Notes: generated from the sequence alone by a model not told the origin. Numbered from the stretch's first letter, positions 31,927 through 41,472 are shown. The stretch is 56,144 nucleotides of DNA from Lachnospiraceae bacterium UBA7179 (GCA_002491195.1 DKVL01000114.1:55741-111884); one strand, 5' to 3'. Program-made: numbers and translations.

Positions 31927-32901
31927 ATGTCAAGTGAGATCAAGACGATAGGTGTGTTGACAAGCGGGGGAGATGCACCGGGAATGAACGCAGCAATACG
32001 GGCAGTGGTGAGGAAAGCTCTGACAAACAATGTGAAAGTCAAGGGCATTAAGAGAGGCTACATGGGATTGATCAACGAGGAGATCATTGACATGGAAGCG
32101 TATAGTGTAGCAGATATTATTCAGCGGGGTGGTACGATTCTCGGTACGGCGAGATGCCTTGAATTTAAGGAAGAAAATATACAACAGATGGCAGCGGAGA
32201 TCTGTCATAAGCATGGGATTGACGGACTCGTGGTCATCGGCGGGGACGGTTCCTACAGAGGCGCACAGGGACTTGCAAGACATGGCATTAATACCGTCGG
32301 TGTGCCGGGCACGATCGATCTTGACATTGCATGTACAGAGTACACGATTGGTTTCGATACAGCGATCAATACAGCGATGGAGGCGATCGACAAGGTAAGA
32401 GACACCTCTTCCTCTCATGAGAGATGCTCCATCATCGAAGTTATGGGAAGACATGCTGGCTACATCGCGCTCTGGACAGGTGTTGCAAACGGTGCGGAGG
32501 ACATTCTGATCCCGGAGAAGTACGATTTTGACGAGCAGGAGCTGATCAACAATATCGTGCGGAGCAGAAAGAAGGGCAAGACGCACCACATTATTGTCAA
32601 TGCCGAGGGTATCGGCCACTCTACATCGATGGCAAAACGAATCGAGGCCGCTACTGGTATTGAGACGAGGGCAACAATCCTGGGTTACCTGCAGCGCGGC
32701 GGCAATCCGACCTGTAAGGACAGGTTCTACGCATCCATCATGGGCGCTTATGCGGCAGACATTCTTTGTGAGGGCAAATCAAACAGAGTCGTAGCATACA
32801 AGCACGGCGCATTTGTTGACTATGACATTGAGGAAGCACTCAACATGAAAAAGACAATCGACGAGTATCAGTATGATATCTGCAGAAAATTGTCGAGATA
32901 G
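31927..32901 (+). CDS. pfkA: ATP-dependent 6-phosphofructokinase
   Basis: A 324-residue glycolytic enzyme that phosphorylates fructose 6-phosphate. It shows LTSGGDAPGMNAAIRAVVR, the ATP-site GGDGSYRGA (Gly after the Asp indicates ATP and not pyrophosphate), the catalytic PGTIDLDI, TIGFDTAINT and MGRHAGYIAL. The usual TIDND is TIDLD here, with the catalytic Asp retained; several Lachnospiraceae enzymes have this form. The ATG at 31927 has AGGAGG nine bases upstream and is preferred over the ATG at 31906. It is transcribed alone, with its own promoter. Confidence 0.97.
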   Translation: MSSEIKTIGVLTSGGDAPGMNAAIRAVVRKALTNNVKVKGIKRGYMGLINEEIIDMEAYSVADIIQRGGTILGTARCLEFKEENIQQMAAEICHKHGIDGLVVIGGDGSYRGAQGLARHGINTVGVPGTIDLDIACTEYTIGFDTAINTAMEAIDKVRDTSSSHERCSIIEVMGRHAGYIALWTGVANGAEDILIPEKYDFDEQELINNIVRSRKKGKTHHIIVNAEGIGHSTSMAKRIEAATGIETRATILGYLQRGGNPTCKDRFYASIMGAYAADILCEGKSNRVVAYKHGAFVDYDIEEALNMKKTIDEYQYDICRKLSR

Positions 32902-33030
32902 CGGATTATTGAAATGGAATGATTGAAATCAGCTAAAAGAAATTAGATTTAAAGAAATCAAATGAATGAAATTGAAATATTGAAATCGGATTGAGGAAAA
33001 AATAAGATTCTTGAAATTGGATGAAAAAAA

Positions 33031-33070
33031 TGAGCAGTCGGGCAGGGAAGATATGATCTCCCTGCTCGAT
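33031..33070. terminator. Hairpin after pfkA, related to the GAGTAGGGGAAG repeat
   Basis: CGGGCAGGGA (33039-33048) pairs with TCCCTGCTCG (33059-33068), followed by ATTTC. The sequence is a variant of the dispersed hairpin at 24015 and 49993 (CAGGGAAGAT ... CCCTGCTCGATT). It may terminate pfkA transcription. The region before it, 32902-33030, is an AT-rich series of TGAAAT-type runs with no gene. Confidence 0.55.
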
Positions 33071-33134
33071 TTCTGACCAGAGCGTGTAATGCTTTCCTGT
33101 CAGAAAATGCTGGTAGAAAAGGAATTAGAATGCT

Positions 33135-34493
33135 ATGATATTAGAATGGAATAATAAGAAGCCCAAGGCGCGGAAATCCACCACACGGCTGATCGCATCA
33201 GGTTTTGCGCTGATCATACTGGCAGGGGCGCTGCTGCTTTCGCTGCCCATAGCGAATAAATCGGGACATGGAAACTGGTTAAATTCGCTATTTACAGCGA
33301 CATCTGCGACCTGTGTCACGGGACTTGTCGTCACAGATACATATCAGAACTGGACAATCTTTGGGCAGATTATTATACTCTGTCTGATCGAGGTCGGCGG
33401 ATTGGGATTTCTGACGATCGGCGCCTATATCTCGGTACTGCTCAAGAAGCGCATCGGACTGCAGGAGCGGGAACAGCTGCAGGAGAGCGTCAATACACTT
33501 GAAATAGCAGGTGTTGTCCGACTCGTGAAAAAGATTGTGCAAGGTGCGCTCTGTGTTGAAGGATTGGGTGCGGTATTGCTTGCTTTTCGCTTTGTACCGC
33601 GGTTTGGCGTTGTGAGAGGAATCTATTTTTCAGTCTTTCATGCCGTCTCCGCGTTCTGCAATGGCGGGTTTGACCTGATGGGTGTGAACGAGGCATATTC
33701 CTCGCTTGTCTCATTTGAAGGGGATTTCCTTGTGAATCTCGTTGTGGTGACGCTGATTCTTGTGGGTGGCATCGGTTTTATCGTGTGGGACGATGTAATG
33801 CGCAACAAATGGCATTTCAGAAAATATCTGCTGCACAGCAAGATTGTGATCACGACAACGCTGGTTTTGACTGCGGCAGGAACGGTATTATTTTTAATCA
33901 CAGAAAATAATGCGGCGTTTGCAGGCATGAGTCCGCTCGAGAAATTTCTGGGGGCGCTGTTTTCCTCCGTTACGCCGAGGACGGCGGGCTTTAACTCCGT
34001 CGACACAGCGGCACTGTCCAATTCCGGTAAAATAATAACAATGGTTATGATGTTTATCGGGGGAAGCCCAGGTTCTACAGCGGGTGGAGTCAAGACGACG
34101 TCAGTAGTCGTGCTGCTGTTTTATGCAGTGGCGATGGTGTTGGGCAGAGAAGATATCAATCTCTTTGGCAGGCGGCTGACCGACGAAGTGGTGAAAAAGG
34201 CAAATGCAGTTGTGATTATTAACGCGGCGCTGACGATAATCGCGACAATCGCTATTATGACATTACAACCGTTATTGAATTTTGAGGACGTGTTGTTTGA
34301 GGTGCTTTCCGCAATTGGAACGGCGGGAATGACAGTGGGAATCACGAGAGATCTGAATATAATATCACGAGTTATTATTATCATGCTGATGTACTGCGGG
34401 CGGCTGGGAAGCCTTTCTTTTGCGCTGATTTTCGCGCAGAAGAACAGTTCGGCATCTGTCCGGCAGCCGCAGGAGAAGATCATTGTAGGATAA
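33135..34493 (+). CDS. trkH: Potassium uptake membrane protein TrkH/KtrB
   Basis: A 452-residue potassium channel-like transporter with four membrane-pore-membrane repeats. The selectivity-filter glycines are in TSATCVTGL, SAFCNGGFD, TPRTAGFNS and SAIGTAGMT. It imports K+ together with the cytoplasmic gating subunit encoded next, 28 bases downstream. The first helix starts near residue 20. Length fits KtrB. The start at 33135 is the first ATG of the frame; no strong ribosome binding site is seen. Confidence 0.95.
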   Translation: MILEWNNKKPKARKSTTRLIASGFALIILAGALLLSLPIANKSGHGNWLNSLFTATSATCVTGLVVTDTYQNWTIFGQIIILCLIEVGGLGFLTIGAYISVLLKKRIGLQEREQLQESVNTLEIAGVVRLVKKIVQGALCVEGLGAVLLAFRFVPRFGVVRGIYFSVFHAVSAFCNGGFDLMGVNEAYSSLVSFEGDFLVNLVVVTLILVGGIGFIVWDDVMRNKWHFRKYLLHSKIVITTTLVLTAAGTVLFLITENNAAFAGMSPLEKFLGALFSSVTPRTAGFNSVDTAALSNSGKIITMVMMFIGGSPGSTAGGVKTTSVVVLLFYAVAMVLGREDINLFGRRLTDEVVKKANAVVIINAALTIIATIAIMTLQPLLNFEDVLFEVLSAIGTAGMTVGITRDLNIISRVIIIMLMYCGRLGSLSFALIFAQKNSSASVRQPQEKIIVG

Positions 34494-34521
34494 GGGCAGC
34501 GTTTTTTAGAAAGGAGCAGGA

Positions 34522-35217
34522 ATGAAATCAATTTTAATAATCGGTATGGGGCGTTTCGGGCATCATCTTGCCACGAATTTTCTGGAGAATGGGCATGATG
34601 TCATGATTGTGGATGAGAATGAGGAGAAACTTGAGGATATGGTGCCGTATGCTACAAGTACCAGAATCGGTGACTGTACGAGCGAGGAGGTTCTAAAGAG
34701 CATTGGCGTCAGAAATTTTGATGTCGTGTTTGTGTGTATCGGTACGAATTTTCAGAGCAGTCTGGAGATTACAAGTCTTGTGAAGGAACTTGGTGCAAAG
34801 AGGGTGATCAGCAAGGCGACAAGGGATATTCAGGCAAAATTTCTGCTGCGAAACGGGGCGGACGAGGTCATCTATCCGGATAAGGATATCGCCGAGAAAT
34901 GGGCGGAGCGGTATAGCCTCGACAATATATTTGATTATATCGATCTGCCGGGTGCTTTTGGGATCTATGAGATGCCGCCGCTCAGGGAATGGGTAGGCAG
35001 GAGCATTCGGGAGTCTGACATTGCCGCGAAGCACAAGATTTCCATACTTGGTATTAAGAAAAAACATGAAGAGGAAATGAGCGTGATGCCCTCGGCGGAT
35101 TATATTATCAGGGATACAGATCATCTGATGGTGATGGCTGGCAATGAGGTTGCAGAGCGATTGTTAGAGCAGAACAAACATAACTTTGCAAAGGCGGCTC
35201 TGGAGAGGAAACGGTAG
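34522..35217 (+). CDS. trkA: Potassium uptake regulatory subunit TrkA/KtrA
   Basis: A 231-residue RCK protein. The Rossmann start MKSILIIGMGRFGHHLA binds nucleotide, followed by IVDENEEKLE and FVCIGTNFQSSLE. The C-terminal RCK_C domain occupies about 140-215 (SIRESDIAAKHKISILGIKK). It gates the TrkH channel in response to nucleotides. AAAGGAGCAGG lies upstream of the ATG. The final codons overlap the start region of the next gene, so the three genes may form one unit. Confidence 0.95.
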   Translation: MKSILIIGMGRFGHHLATNFLENGHDVMIVDENEEKLEDMVPYATSTRIGDCTSEEVLKSIGVRNFDVVFVCIGTNFQSSLEITSLVKELGAKRVISKATRDIQAKFLLRNGADEVIYPDKDIAEKWAERYSLDNIFDYIDLPGAFGIYEMPPLREWVGRSIRESDIAAKHKISILGIKKKHEEEMSVMPSADYIIRDTDHLMVMAGNEVAERLLEQNKHNFAKAALERKR

Positions 35218-35224
35218 ATCAGAT

Positions 35225-36055
35225 ATGATATCAAGTACAACAAACAGCAAGGTAAAAAGGCTTGTGGCACTGGTGCAGAAAGCAAAAATGCGCAGGGAAG
35301 AGCAGCTTTTTGTCGTTGAGGGAATCCGTATGTTCCGCGAGGCGCCCATGCAATGGATCAGAGAGGTGTATGTGTCGGAATCTTTTTTACAAAAATGTGG
35401 GTCGGAGAGTGATCCGAAACGCAAAGAGCTGTTAAAAAAACATCATTACGAAGTGTTCTCAGATGAGGTGTTTCAGAAAGTCTCTGACACGCAGACACCG
35501 CAGGGGGTGCTTTGCGTACTTTCCATGCCGCATTATGAATTGACGGACTGCGTTGGCAGATGGATGGAAAACCCGCATAAGGCGCCGGTTCTCTTGCTTC
35601 TTGAAGATCTGCAGGATCCGGGAAATCTGGGAACTATTCTGCGTGCCGGCGAGGGAGCCGGCGTTGACGGAGTGATTATGACAAGGCGGACAGTGGATCT
35701 TTTTAATCCCAAGGTCATCCGTGCAACGATGGGATCGATCTACAGGGTTCCGTTCTTTATCGTGGAAGATCTGGGTGTAACGATTGATTTTCTGCGGGAA
35801 AAGGGTATGTCGGTCTATGCGGCGCATCTCGATGACAGTATGGACTATGATGAGCCAGATTATACGAAGCCAACTGCTTTTCTGGTTGGAAATGAAGGAA
35901 ATGGGCTTCGGCGCGGGACAGCAGAGCGGGCGACACAGTACATAAAGATTCCCATGGCAGGGCAGGTCGAGTCGCTCAATGCGGCAGCTGCAGCGGTGAT
36001 CTTGATGTACGAGGCAGCACGGCAGCATCGCAGAAATGGGAACAGGGATAAATGA
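35225..36055 (+). CDS. TrmH/SpoU-family rRNA 2'-O-methyltransferase
   Basis: A 276-residue SAM-dependent methyltransferase with the knotted SPOUT fold. Motifs are DPGNLGTILRAGEGAGVDGV (motif 1), FLVGNEGNGL (motif 2) and IPMAGQVESLNAAAAAVIL (motif 3). The N-terminal 100 residues are the RNA-binding substrate domain (SSTTNSKVKRLVALVQKAKM ... LFVVEGIRMF). It should methylate a ribose in 23S rRNA. The ATG at 35225 is chosen; the frame is open to 35186 within trkA. Confidence 0.9.
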   Translation: MISSTTNSKVKRLVALVQKAKMRREEQLFVVEGIRMFREAPMQWIREVYVSESFLQKCGSESDPKRKELLKKHHYEVFSDEVFQKVSDTQTPQGVLCVLSMPHYELTDCVGRWMENPHKAPVLLLLEDLQDPGNLGTILRAGEGAGVDGVIMTRRTVDLFNPKVIRATMGSIYRVPFFIVEDLGVTIDFLREKGMSVYAAHLDDSMDYDEPDYTKPTAFLVGNEGNGLRRGTAERATQYIKIPMAGQVESLNAAAAAVILMYEAARQHRRNGNRDK

Positions 36056-36126
36056 CTCTTAATGGGATTAAAAAATATCAAAGAAATAACAGATCAATTT
36101 CAATAGTAAGGAAAGGGCACAAAAGG

Positions 36127-36939
36127 ATGAAAATCGGTTTTATAGGACTTGGAAATATGGCGACGGCAATGATCGGAGGAATGCTTGGGACAGGTGCGTT
36201 CAGGGCAGAGGAAATCACAGGCTCTGCCAGGACACAGGAGACGGCGGACAGGGTTGGCAAGAAATATGGTATTGTTACGGGAACAGATAACAAAGAGATT
36301 GCAAAACAGGCGGATGTGCTGATCCTTGCGGTAAAACCGATCTTTTTACCGGAAGTCATTGCGGAAATCAGGGATTTTGTCGATGGGGAGAGTACGCTTG
36401 TGATATCCATAGCGGCTGGCCGATCGATCGAGTGGATTGAGCACGAATTTGGCAAAACTATTCGAATCATACGTTGTATGCCAAACACGCCCGCTATGGT
36501 GGGCGAGGGATGCACCTGTATCTGCCTGAAAGAAACGTTTTCAGATCCGGGTGTTTACGCTGGTGACCAGGAGCTTGCGCTTAAGATTATGAACAGTTTT
36601 GGTAAGGCGAGTATCCTTCCGGAGCGGCTGATGGACGCCTTTGTCGGCGTGGCGGGCAGCGCTCCGGCATATGTGTTTCTGTTTATCGAGGCGATGGCAG
36701 ATGCGGCAGTCATGGCAGGGATGCCAAGAAAGCAGGCCTATGAGTTTGCGGCGCAGTCTGTGCTTGGCAGCGCTAAAATGGTGCTTGAGACAGGAAGGCA
36801 CCCGGGCGAACTCAAGGATATGGTGTGTTCGCCCGCAGGAACGACGATCGAGGCGGTCAAAGTGCTTGAGGAGCGTGGACTGCGTGCGGCGGTAATCGGC
36901 GCAATTGAGGCGTGTGTGGAGAAATCAAGGAACATGTAA
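36127..36939 (+). CDS. proC: Pyrroline-5-carboxylate reductase
   Basis: A 270-residue enzyme for the last step of proline synthesis, reducing pyrroline-5-carboxylate with NAD(P)H. The Rossmann start is MKIGFIGLGNMATAMIGGML. The characteristic proC motif follows later: VGVAGSAPAYVFLFIEAMAD and GAVMAGMPRKQAYEFAAQ-like residues, then PGELKDMVCSPAGTTIEAVK. AAGGAAAGG lies before the ATG at 36127; the frame is open to 36052, overlapping the methyltransferase stop. Confidence 0.95.
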   Translation: MKIGFIGLGNMATAMIGGMLGTGAFRAEEITGSARTQETADRVGKKYGIVTGTDNKEIAKQADVLILAVKPIFLPEVIAEIRDFVDGESTLVISIAAGRSIEWIEHEFGKTIRIIRCMPNTPAMVGEGCTCICLKETFSDPGVYAGDQELALKIMNSFGKASILPERLMDAFVGVAGSAPAYVFLFIEAMADAAVMAGMPRKQAYEFAAQSVLGSAKMVLETGRHPGELKDMVCSPAGTTIEAVKVLEERGLRAAVIGAIEACVEKSRNM

Positions 36940-36996
36940 TGATGCGAAGATTTCATATGGATATAAAACGAACAAATTATAAAATTTGTAAAAACA

Positions 36997-37033
36997 AGAG
37001 TTCGTGACTTGACAAGTCGCGAACTCTTTGTTA
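36997..37033 (+). terminator. Rho-independent terminator after proC
   Basis: AGAGTTCGTGACTT (36997-37010) pairs with AAGTCGCGAACTCT (37014-37027) with one G-U pair, followed by TTGTTATT. Confidence 0.85.
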
Positions 37034-37161
37034 TTATATGGAATCGTAATAAGTGTTAACAAATATGTAATATTTGTCGATAAAATGTAAAACATGGGTA
37101 ATGATTATAATGAAATGATTACAGACAAGTAACATATTGATAACAGGAAATGGAGCAGATT

Positions 37162-38394
37162 ATGAAGACAAATTGTAAAAAGTGGAAGTTTCTGGTGTAT
37201 ATTGCAGCAATAACGACCGCGTTTGCGTCGCTTCCGTTTAACACGCAGGCAGCAGATCTGCAGGTGGGATTTGCAAGTGTTGCAGACGGACAACAGGAAA
37301 CCATATCAAACAAGATGAATTCAACAGACAACAGGAATACGCTGAAAGTAACAGCTGGCGCAGCAGATATTCTGGATTCCAGGGTATTGAGTGCTGGTAT
37401 TCCAGATGGAAATGCACCAAGAGCAATTACGACAGATGTTTCAGGTACAACAATCTCAACAAAGAGCGAGGCACTGACGGAGTTTACAAAGAGCCTGATG
37501 GTGCTGCAGCCCCAGATACAGCCCGAGTCAACACTTGTAATGGCAAAAGTCAATGAGTATGTCAATATCAGACTGGAAGCGGATCAGGATGCCGAGAAAG
37601 TCGGCGTGCTTTACAAGGACTGCGGCGGAGATGTTTTAGAGAAAAATGACGAATGGACAAAAATAAAATCCGGTGATGTGACGGGATGGATTAAAAATCA
37701 ATACCTTTATTTTGGAAAAGAAGCGGAGGAGATCGCAAGAGATGTGGGTGTGCTCACCGCGTATTCCAATACAGAGACACTTAGAGTCAGGAAAGATCCA
37801 AGTCTTGATGCCAGTATTATCGGTCTTCTCGCAGAAGGTCAGGCAGTGGAAGCGATCTCAGAAGACGGCGACTGGGTAACAGTCAGCTATGAGGGCGAGA
37901 CAGGATATGTGGCAGCAGAGTATGTCAGAGTAGAATTTGGCATTGATACTGCGGAATCCATGGAGGTCATCAGGGAGAGAGAGGAAGCTGAGCGCGCAAG
38001 AGCGGCAGCAGAGGCAGAGGCAAAGAGAGTGCAGCAGAAAGAGGCAGTGTTTGCCACAGCATCAGAGCTTGAGATTCTCGCCGCGTTGATTCAGTGTGAA
38101 GCGGGCGGTGAGCCTTACGAGGGACAGGTGGCCGTCGGCGCAGTCGTGATGAACAGAGTAAGAAGCGGTGGTTATCCGAATAACATTACAGATGTTATCT
38201 ATGCGTCAGGTCAGTTTGTACCGGCGTCGGGAGGACGTATGGAGTCCTTGATCCTCAATAAGACGACCAATGCTTCCTGCATGCAGGCAGCACAGGAAGC
38301 AATCAACGGAGTCTGCAATGTCGGAAATGCACTTCATTTCCGCAGAAATAACGGCAGGGAAGGACTTGTGATCGGAAATCATGTGTTCTGGTAA
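37162..38394 (+). CDS. Secreted SleB-family cell wall hydrolase with two SH3 domains
   Basis: A 410-residue secreted protein. A signal peptide ends near NTQAADLQ (about residue 32). Two bacterial SH3 domains lie at about 125-190 (EYVNIRLEADQDAEKVGVL) and 200-262 (TLRVRKDPSLDASIIGLL). A charged helical linker follows (REREEAERARAAAEAEAKR), then the C-terminal Hydrolase_2 (SleB) domain, EILAALIQCEAGGEPYEGQV with the catalytic Glu, and VVMNRVRSGGYP. Such enzymes cut peptidoglycan, often cortex in spores. The start at 37162 gives a normal signal peptide; the frame is open to 37150. A terminator follows. Confidence 0.9.
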   Translation: MKTNCKKWKFLVYIAAITTAFASLPFNTQAADLQVGFASVADGQQETISNKMNSTDNRNTLKVTAGAADILDSRVLSAGIPDGNAPRAITTDVSGTTISTKSEALTEFTKSLMVLQPQIQPESTLVMAKVNEYVNIRLEADQDAEKVGVLYKDCGGDVLEKNDEWTKIKSGDVTGWIKNQYLYFGKEAEEIARDVGVLTAYSNTETLRVRKDPSLDASIIGLLAEGQAVEAISEDGDWVTVSYEGETGYVAAEYVRVEFGIDTAESMEVIREREEAERARAAAEAEAKRVQQKEAVFATASELEILAALIQCEAGGEPYEGQVAVGAVVMNRVRSGGYPNNITDVIYASGQFVPASGGRMESLILNKTTNASCMQAAQEAINGVCNVGNALHFRRNNGREGLVIGNHVFW

Positions 38395-38418
38395 AACGCT
38401 GGATACAGAATAAATGAG

Positions 38419-38453
38419 AAAAGCGCGGTTTGTAAAAGAACTGCGCTTTTTCT
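38419..38453 (+). terminator. Rho-independent terminator after the SleB-like gene
   Basis: AAAAGCGCGGTT (38419-38430) pairs with AACTGCGCTTTT (38439-38450) with one G-U pair, followed by TCTTG. Confidence 0.85.
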
Positions 38454-38523
38454 TGCCCCTTTGGAATAAATGTAGTAGAATATACAAATAATTGGTATTT
38501 TTGTCATGAGGAGGTAACAGGAA

Positions 38524-39519
38524 ATGAATTTAAAAGGACGCAGCTTTTTAACATTAAAGGATTTTACGCCGGAGGAGATCATCGATCTGATCGACTTAGC
38601 GGCTGCGTATAAGGAGAAGAAAAAGAAAGGCATTTTGCACGATACACTTCGAGGGAAGAATATCGCCCTGATTTTTGAGAAGACGAGCACACGTACACGC
38701 TGTTCCTTTGAGGTGGCAGCGCACGATCTGGGCATAGGAACAACCTATCTCGATCCGTCAGGCTCACAGATTGGCAGGAAGGAATCCATCGCGGACACGG
38801 CGCGTGTGCTTGGCAGAATGTACGAGGGAATCGAGTACCGCGGCTTTGAGCAGTCGATCGTGGAGGAACTGGCGAAGTATGCAGGTGTTCCTGTGTGGAA
38901 CGGTCTTACGAACGAGTACCACCCGACGCAGATGCTTGCGGATATGCTCACGATCAGGGAGCATTTCGGATATCTCAAAGGCATCAAACTCACCTATATG
39001 GGGGATGCGCGCTACAATATGGGCAATTCCCTGATGATCGTGTGTGCGAAGCTCGGAATGCACTTTACAGCGTGCACGGCAAAGGAGTATTTTCCAAACG
39101 ATACGCTTGTGGCGCAGTGCGAGAAGTACGCAGAGGTATCCGGCGCCACGATCACACTGACAGAGGATGTGGACGCAGGCACGAAGGGCGCTGATGTCAT
39201 CTACACAGATGTGTGGGTATCTATGGGAGAACCCGAGGGCGTGTGGGAGGAGCGCATCAGGAAACTTTCCCCGTACAAGGTAACCAGGGAAGTGATGGAC
39301 AACGCAGGAAAACAGTCCGTATTTCTTCACTGTCTGCCGGCATTCCACGATCTGAAGACAAAGATCGGCAAAGAGCAGGGAGAGAAGTACGGATTTGCAG
39401 AGCTTGAGGTTACAGACGAAGTATTTGAGTCGGAGCAGTCACTTGTGTTTGACGAGGCGGAGAACCGTATGCATACGATTAAGGCTGTGATTGCCGCAAC
39501 GCTTGGTGAGGGTGAATAG
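38524..39519 (+). CDS. argF: Ornithine carbamoyltransferase
   Basis: A 331-residue enzyme that joins carbamoyl phosphate and ornithine to citrulline in arginine synthesis or degradation. Motifs are FEKTSTRTRCSFE for carbamoyl phosphate and FLHCLPAFHD with the ornithine-site cysteine. DPSGSQIGRKESIADTARVL and NEYHPTQMLADMLT are also typical. A GAGGAGG site precedes the ATG. No ArgR-like operator is obvious. Without arcA or arcC nearby the biosynthetic role is more likely. Confidence 0.96.
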   Translation: MNLKGRSFLTLKDFTPEEIIDLIDLAAAYKEKKKKGILHDTLRGKNIALIFEKTSTRTRCSFEVAAHDLGIGTTYLDPSGSQIGRKESIADTARVLGRMYEGIEYRGFEQSIVEELAKYAGVPVWNGLTNEYHPTQMLADMLTIREHFGYLKGIKLTYMGDARYNMGNSLMIVCAKLGMHFTACTAKEYFPNDTLVAQCEKYAEVSGATITLTEDVDAGTKGADVIYTDVWVSMGEPEGVWEERIRKLSPYKVTREVMDNAGKQSVFLHCLPAFHDLKTKIGKEQGEKYGFAELEVTDEVFESEQSLVFDEAENRMHTIKAVIAATLGEGE

Positions 39520-39603
39520 TGTGAAGTTCACACCGAAGAACGCAAAGGACAGCGTTCTTCATGGATTGTTTGTGTCGCTGGGGCGGCATGGCTGGGGGTG
39601 CTT

Positions 39604-40599
39604 ATGAAAAATGAGGAGATATTGAAAAAGCTCCGCGACGCGGGTGATTATGTGAGCGGACAGGAACTCTGTGAGTATTACGGTGTGTCGCGCACTGCGA
39701 TATGGAAGGCAGTCAAACAGCTTGAGAAGGACGGATATGTGATTGAGGCGCAGAACAACAAGGGTTACAGGCTTGTGGAGAGGGACGGCGCGGATGTGTT
39801 CACCAAGGTGGAGATCGAGAGCTATCTGGATACCTCATGGATTGGCAGAAAGCTTGTTTTTCGCAGGGAGACAGGCTCTACCAATCTGGATGCCAAAGAC
39901 CTTGCGGAGAACGGGGAGGCAACAGGTGCAGTTGTTGTTGCAGATATGCAGACCGCAGGGCGCGGCAGACGTGGCAGGGGATGGGTATCGCCATCGGGGA
40001 AAGACATCTATATGTCTCTGATGCTAAGACCGCAGTGCAGACCGGAGAAAGCGTCGGTGCTGACGCTTGTCATGGCAATCTCGGTGCTGGAGGCGGTCCA
40101 GGAGCTGATTCCGCAGACGTGCAGCATCAAGTGGCCCAATGACATTGTGATCAATAACAGAAAAGTGTGTGGGATCTTGACAGAGATGAGTGCGGAGCTT
40201 GATGGGATTCACTATGTCGTGATCGGCGCTGGCATCAACGTGAATCAGGAGCAGATGGCATCGGAGATACAGGATAAGGCGACATCGCTCTATATCGAGG
40301 GCGGCGAAACCATCAAACGCGCTGCGTTGGTGGCGCGTGTGCTGCATTATTTTGAGGAAAACTATGCTGTCTTTGAGAAAAACTGGGATTTTTCCGGTCT
40401 GGTGGACAAGTACAACAGGTATCTGGTCAATCAGAACAGGGAGGTGCGCGTTCTCGATCCGAAAGGAGAGTATGATGGCATTGCCAGAGGCATCAATGAA
40501 AAGGGTGAGCTGATTGTTGAGCGTAAGAGCGATGGAGAGACAGTGCTCGTCTATGCGGGAGAGGTGTCGGTGCGCGGTATTTATGGGTATGTAGTGTGA
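39604..40599 (+). CDS. birA: Bifunctional biotin protein ligase / repressor
   Basis: A 331-residue BirA of the bifunctional type. An N-terminal winged helix (about 1-60, with YYGVSRTAIWKAVKQLEKDG) binds the biotin operator. The ligase core has RETGSTNLDAKDLAE, GRGRRGRGWVSPSGKDIY (biotinyl-AMP loop) and IKWPNDIVINNRKVCGILTE. The C-terminal SH3-like domain completes it. It attaches biotin to carboxylase subunits and represses biotin genes. The ATG at 39604 follows GGGGGTG. Confidence 0.95.
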   Translation: MKNEEILKKLRDAGDYVSGQELCEYYGVSRTAIWKAVKQLEKDGYVIEAQNNKGYRLVERDGADVFTKVEIESYLDTSWIGRKLVFRRETGSTNLDAKDLAENGEATGAVVVADMQTAGRGRRGRGWVSPSGKDIYMSLMLRPQCRPEKASVLTLVMAISVLEAVQELIPQTCSIKWPNDIVINNRKVCGILTEMSAELDGIHYVVIGAGINVNQEQMASEIQDKATSLYIEGGETIKRAALVARVLHYFEENYAVFEKNWDFSGLVDKYNRYLVNQNREVRVLDPKGEYDGIARGINEKGELIVERKSDGETVLVYAGEVSVRGIYGYVV

Positions 40600-40710
40600 A
40601 GGGCAGCGTTCTTCCCAGATTGTTTATGCTGCTGATGGCGGTATGACTGGAAGTTATAAATCTTATACTGGGATTTGTTTATGCCGTAGATGGCGGCAAG
40701 GGGGATTGAT

Positions 40711-41067
40711 ATGGAGGAAAACAGCGGGCGCGTTGTCCTGTGTGGGGCAAATGCGTATGAGCAGAAATATTATTTTAATGAAATGTTTAGCAAAATTCCT
40801 GAATCCATCAAAGAAGAACTGCATATTATATGTGTGTTGTTCACTGAGGAAGTCGGCGGCGTGTTCACGATCGTATTTGAGGAGGACGGAAGCGTGAGCC
40901 TTGAGACGGATGCCTACGAGGATGACATTTTGTATGACGAGATCAGCAGTGGTCTTCTGGTCAGGGAGATCCGTATGCAGCGGCAGGAGCTTTTGGAATC
41001 GTTGAGCCTTTATTACAGGGTGTTTGCGCTACAAGAACCCGTTGATACCTTACTCAGAGAGAAATAG
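40711..41067 (+). CDS. DUF6145-like conserved hypothetical protein
   Basis: A 118-residue acidic protein, starting MEENSGRVVLCGANAYEQKY, with LHIICVLFTEEVGGVFTIVF and EDDILYDEISSGLLVREI. It matches a small family that I recall as DUF6145, conserved in Lachnospiraceae and often near birA and coaX. AAGGGGG lies before the ATG at 40711. No catalytic motif is seen, and the function is unknown. Confidence 0.65.
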   Translation: MEENSGRVVLCGANAYEQKYYFNEMFSKIPESIKEELHIICVLFTEEVGGVFTIVFEEDGSVSLETDAYEDDILYDEISSGLLVREIRMQRQELLESLSLYYRVFALQEPVDTLLREK

Positions 41068-41115
41068 CAGGAAGCTAAGAGTTGATATTTTCTATCGTTT
41101 ATAAGGAGAATGAGA

Positions 41116-41472
41116 ATGGAAATTACAGAAGAATTGGAAAAAGAAATTGTACCATTTTACTGGGTACAACAGGGGGGATCGGCTTCGGTCTGCTTAAGTA
41201 TGAGACACAGATATCTGCAGGAGATTTTTGACACCCGGTCAGAGGAAGGCTTTATAGGGAATGGATATGATTGGGAGAGTCTTGCCCGGGTATTTTTGGA
41301 TGAGCAGTGCCCAGGGTTACAGGAAAAAATCAGTTTTGATCCGGAGGCTGATTTGTTTTGCGTTTACTCGGAAGATCAGGGGGCTTTGATAGAGTTTATT
41401 CGTCAATTCAGGAAGGCATGCGAGAACAGAACATTGATTTTAGATCTGTTTTGCCGGGCGGAATTAGATTGA
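41116..41472 (+). CDS. Imm51-like immunity protein
   Basis: A 118-residue acidic protein. The diagnostic run is GFIGNGYDWESLARVFLDEQ, followed by ISFDPEADLFCVYSEDQGAL, which matches the Imm51 family of polymorphic toxin immunity proteins as I remember it. It sits alone between two conserved housekeeping genes, with no toxin gene next to it, so it is an orphan immunity gene or a domesticated one. AAGGAG is upstream of the ATG at 41116. Confidence 0.65.
   Translation: MEITEELEKEIVPFYWVQQGGSASVCLSMRHRYLQEIFDTRSEEGFIGNGYDWESLARVFLDEQCPGLQEKISFDPEADLFCVYSEDQGALIEFIRQFRKACENRTLILDLFCRAELD

Noticed and set aside
40643..40897. 84-residue open frame before the DUF6145-like gene
   Set aside because: It overlaps the DUF6145-like gene in another frame, and the latter has a normal ribosome binding site and known pattern.
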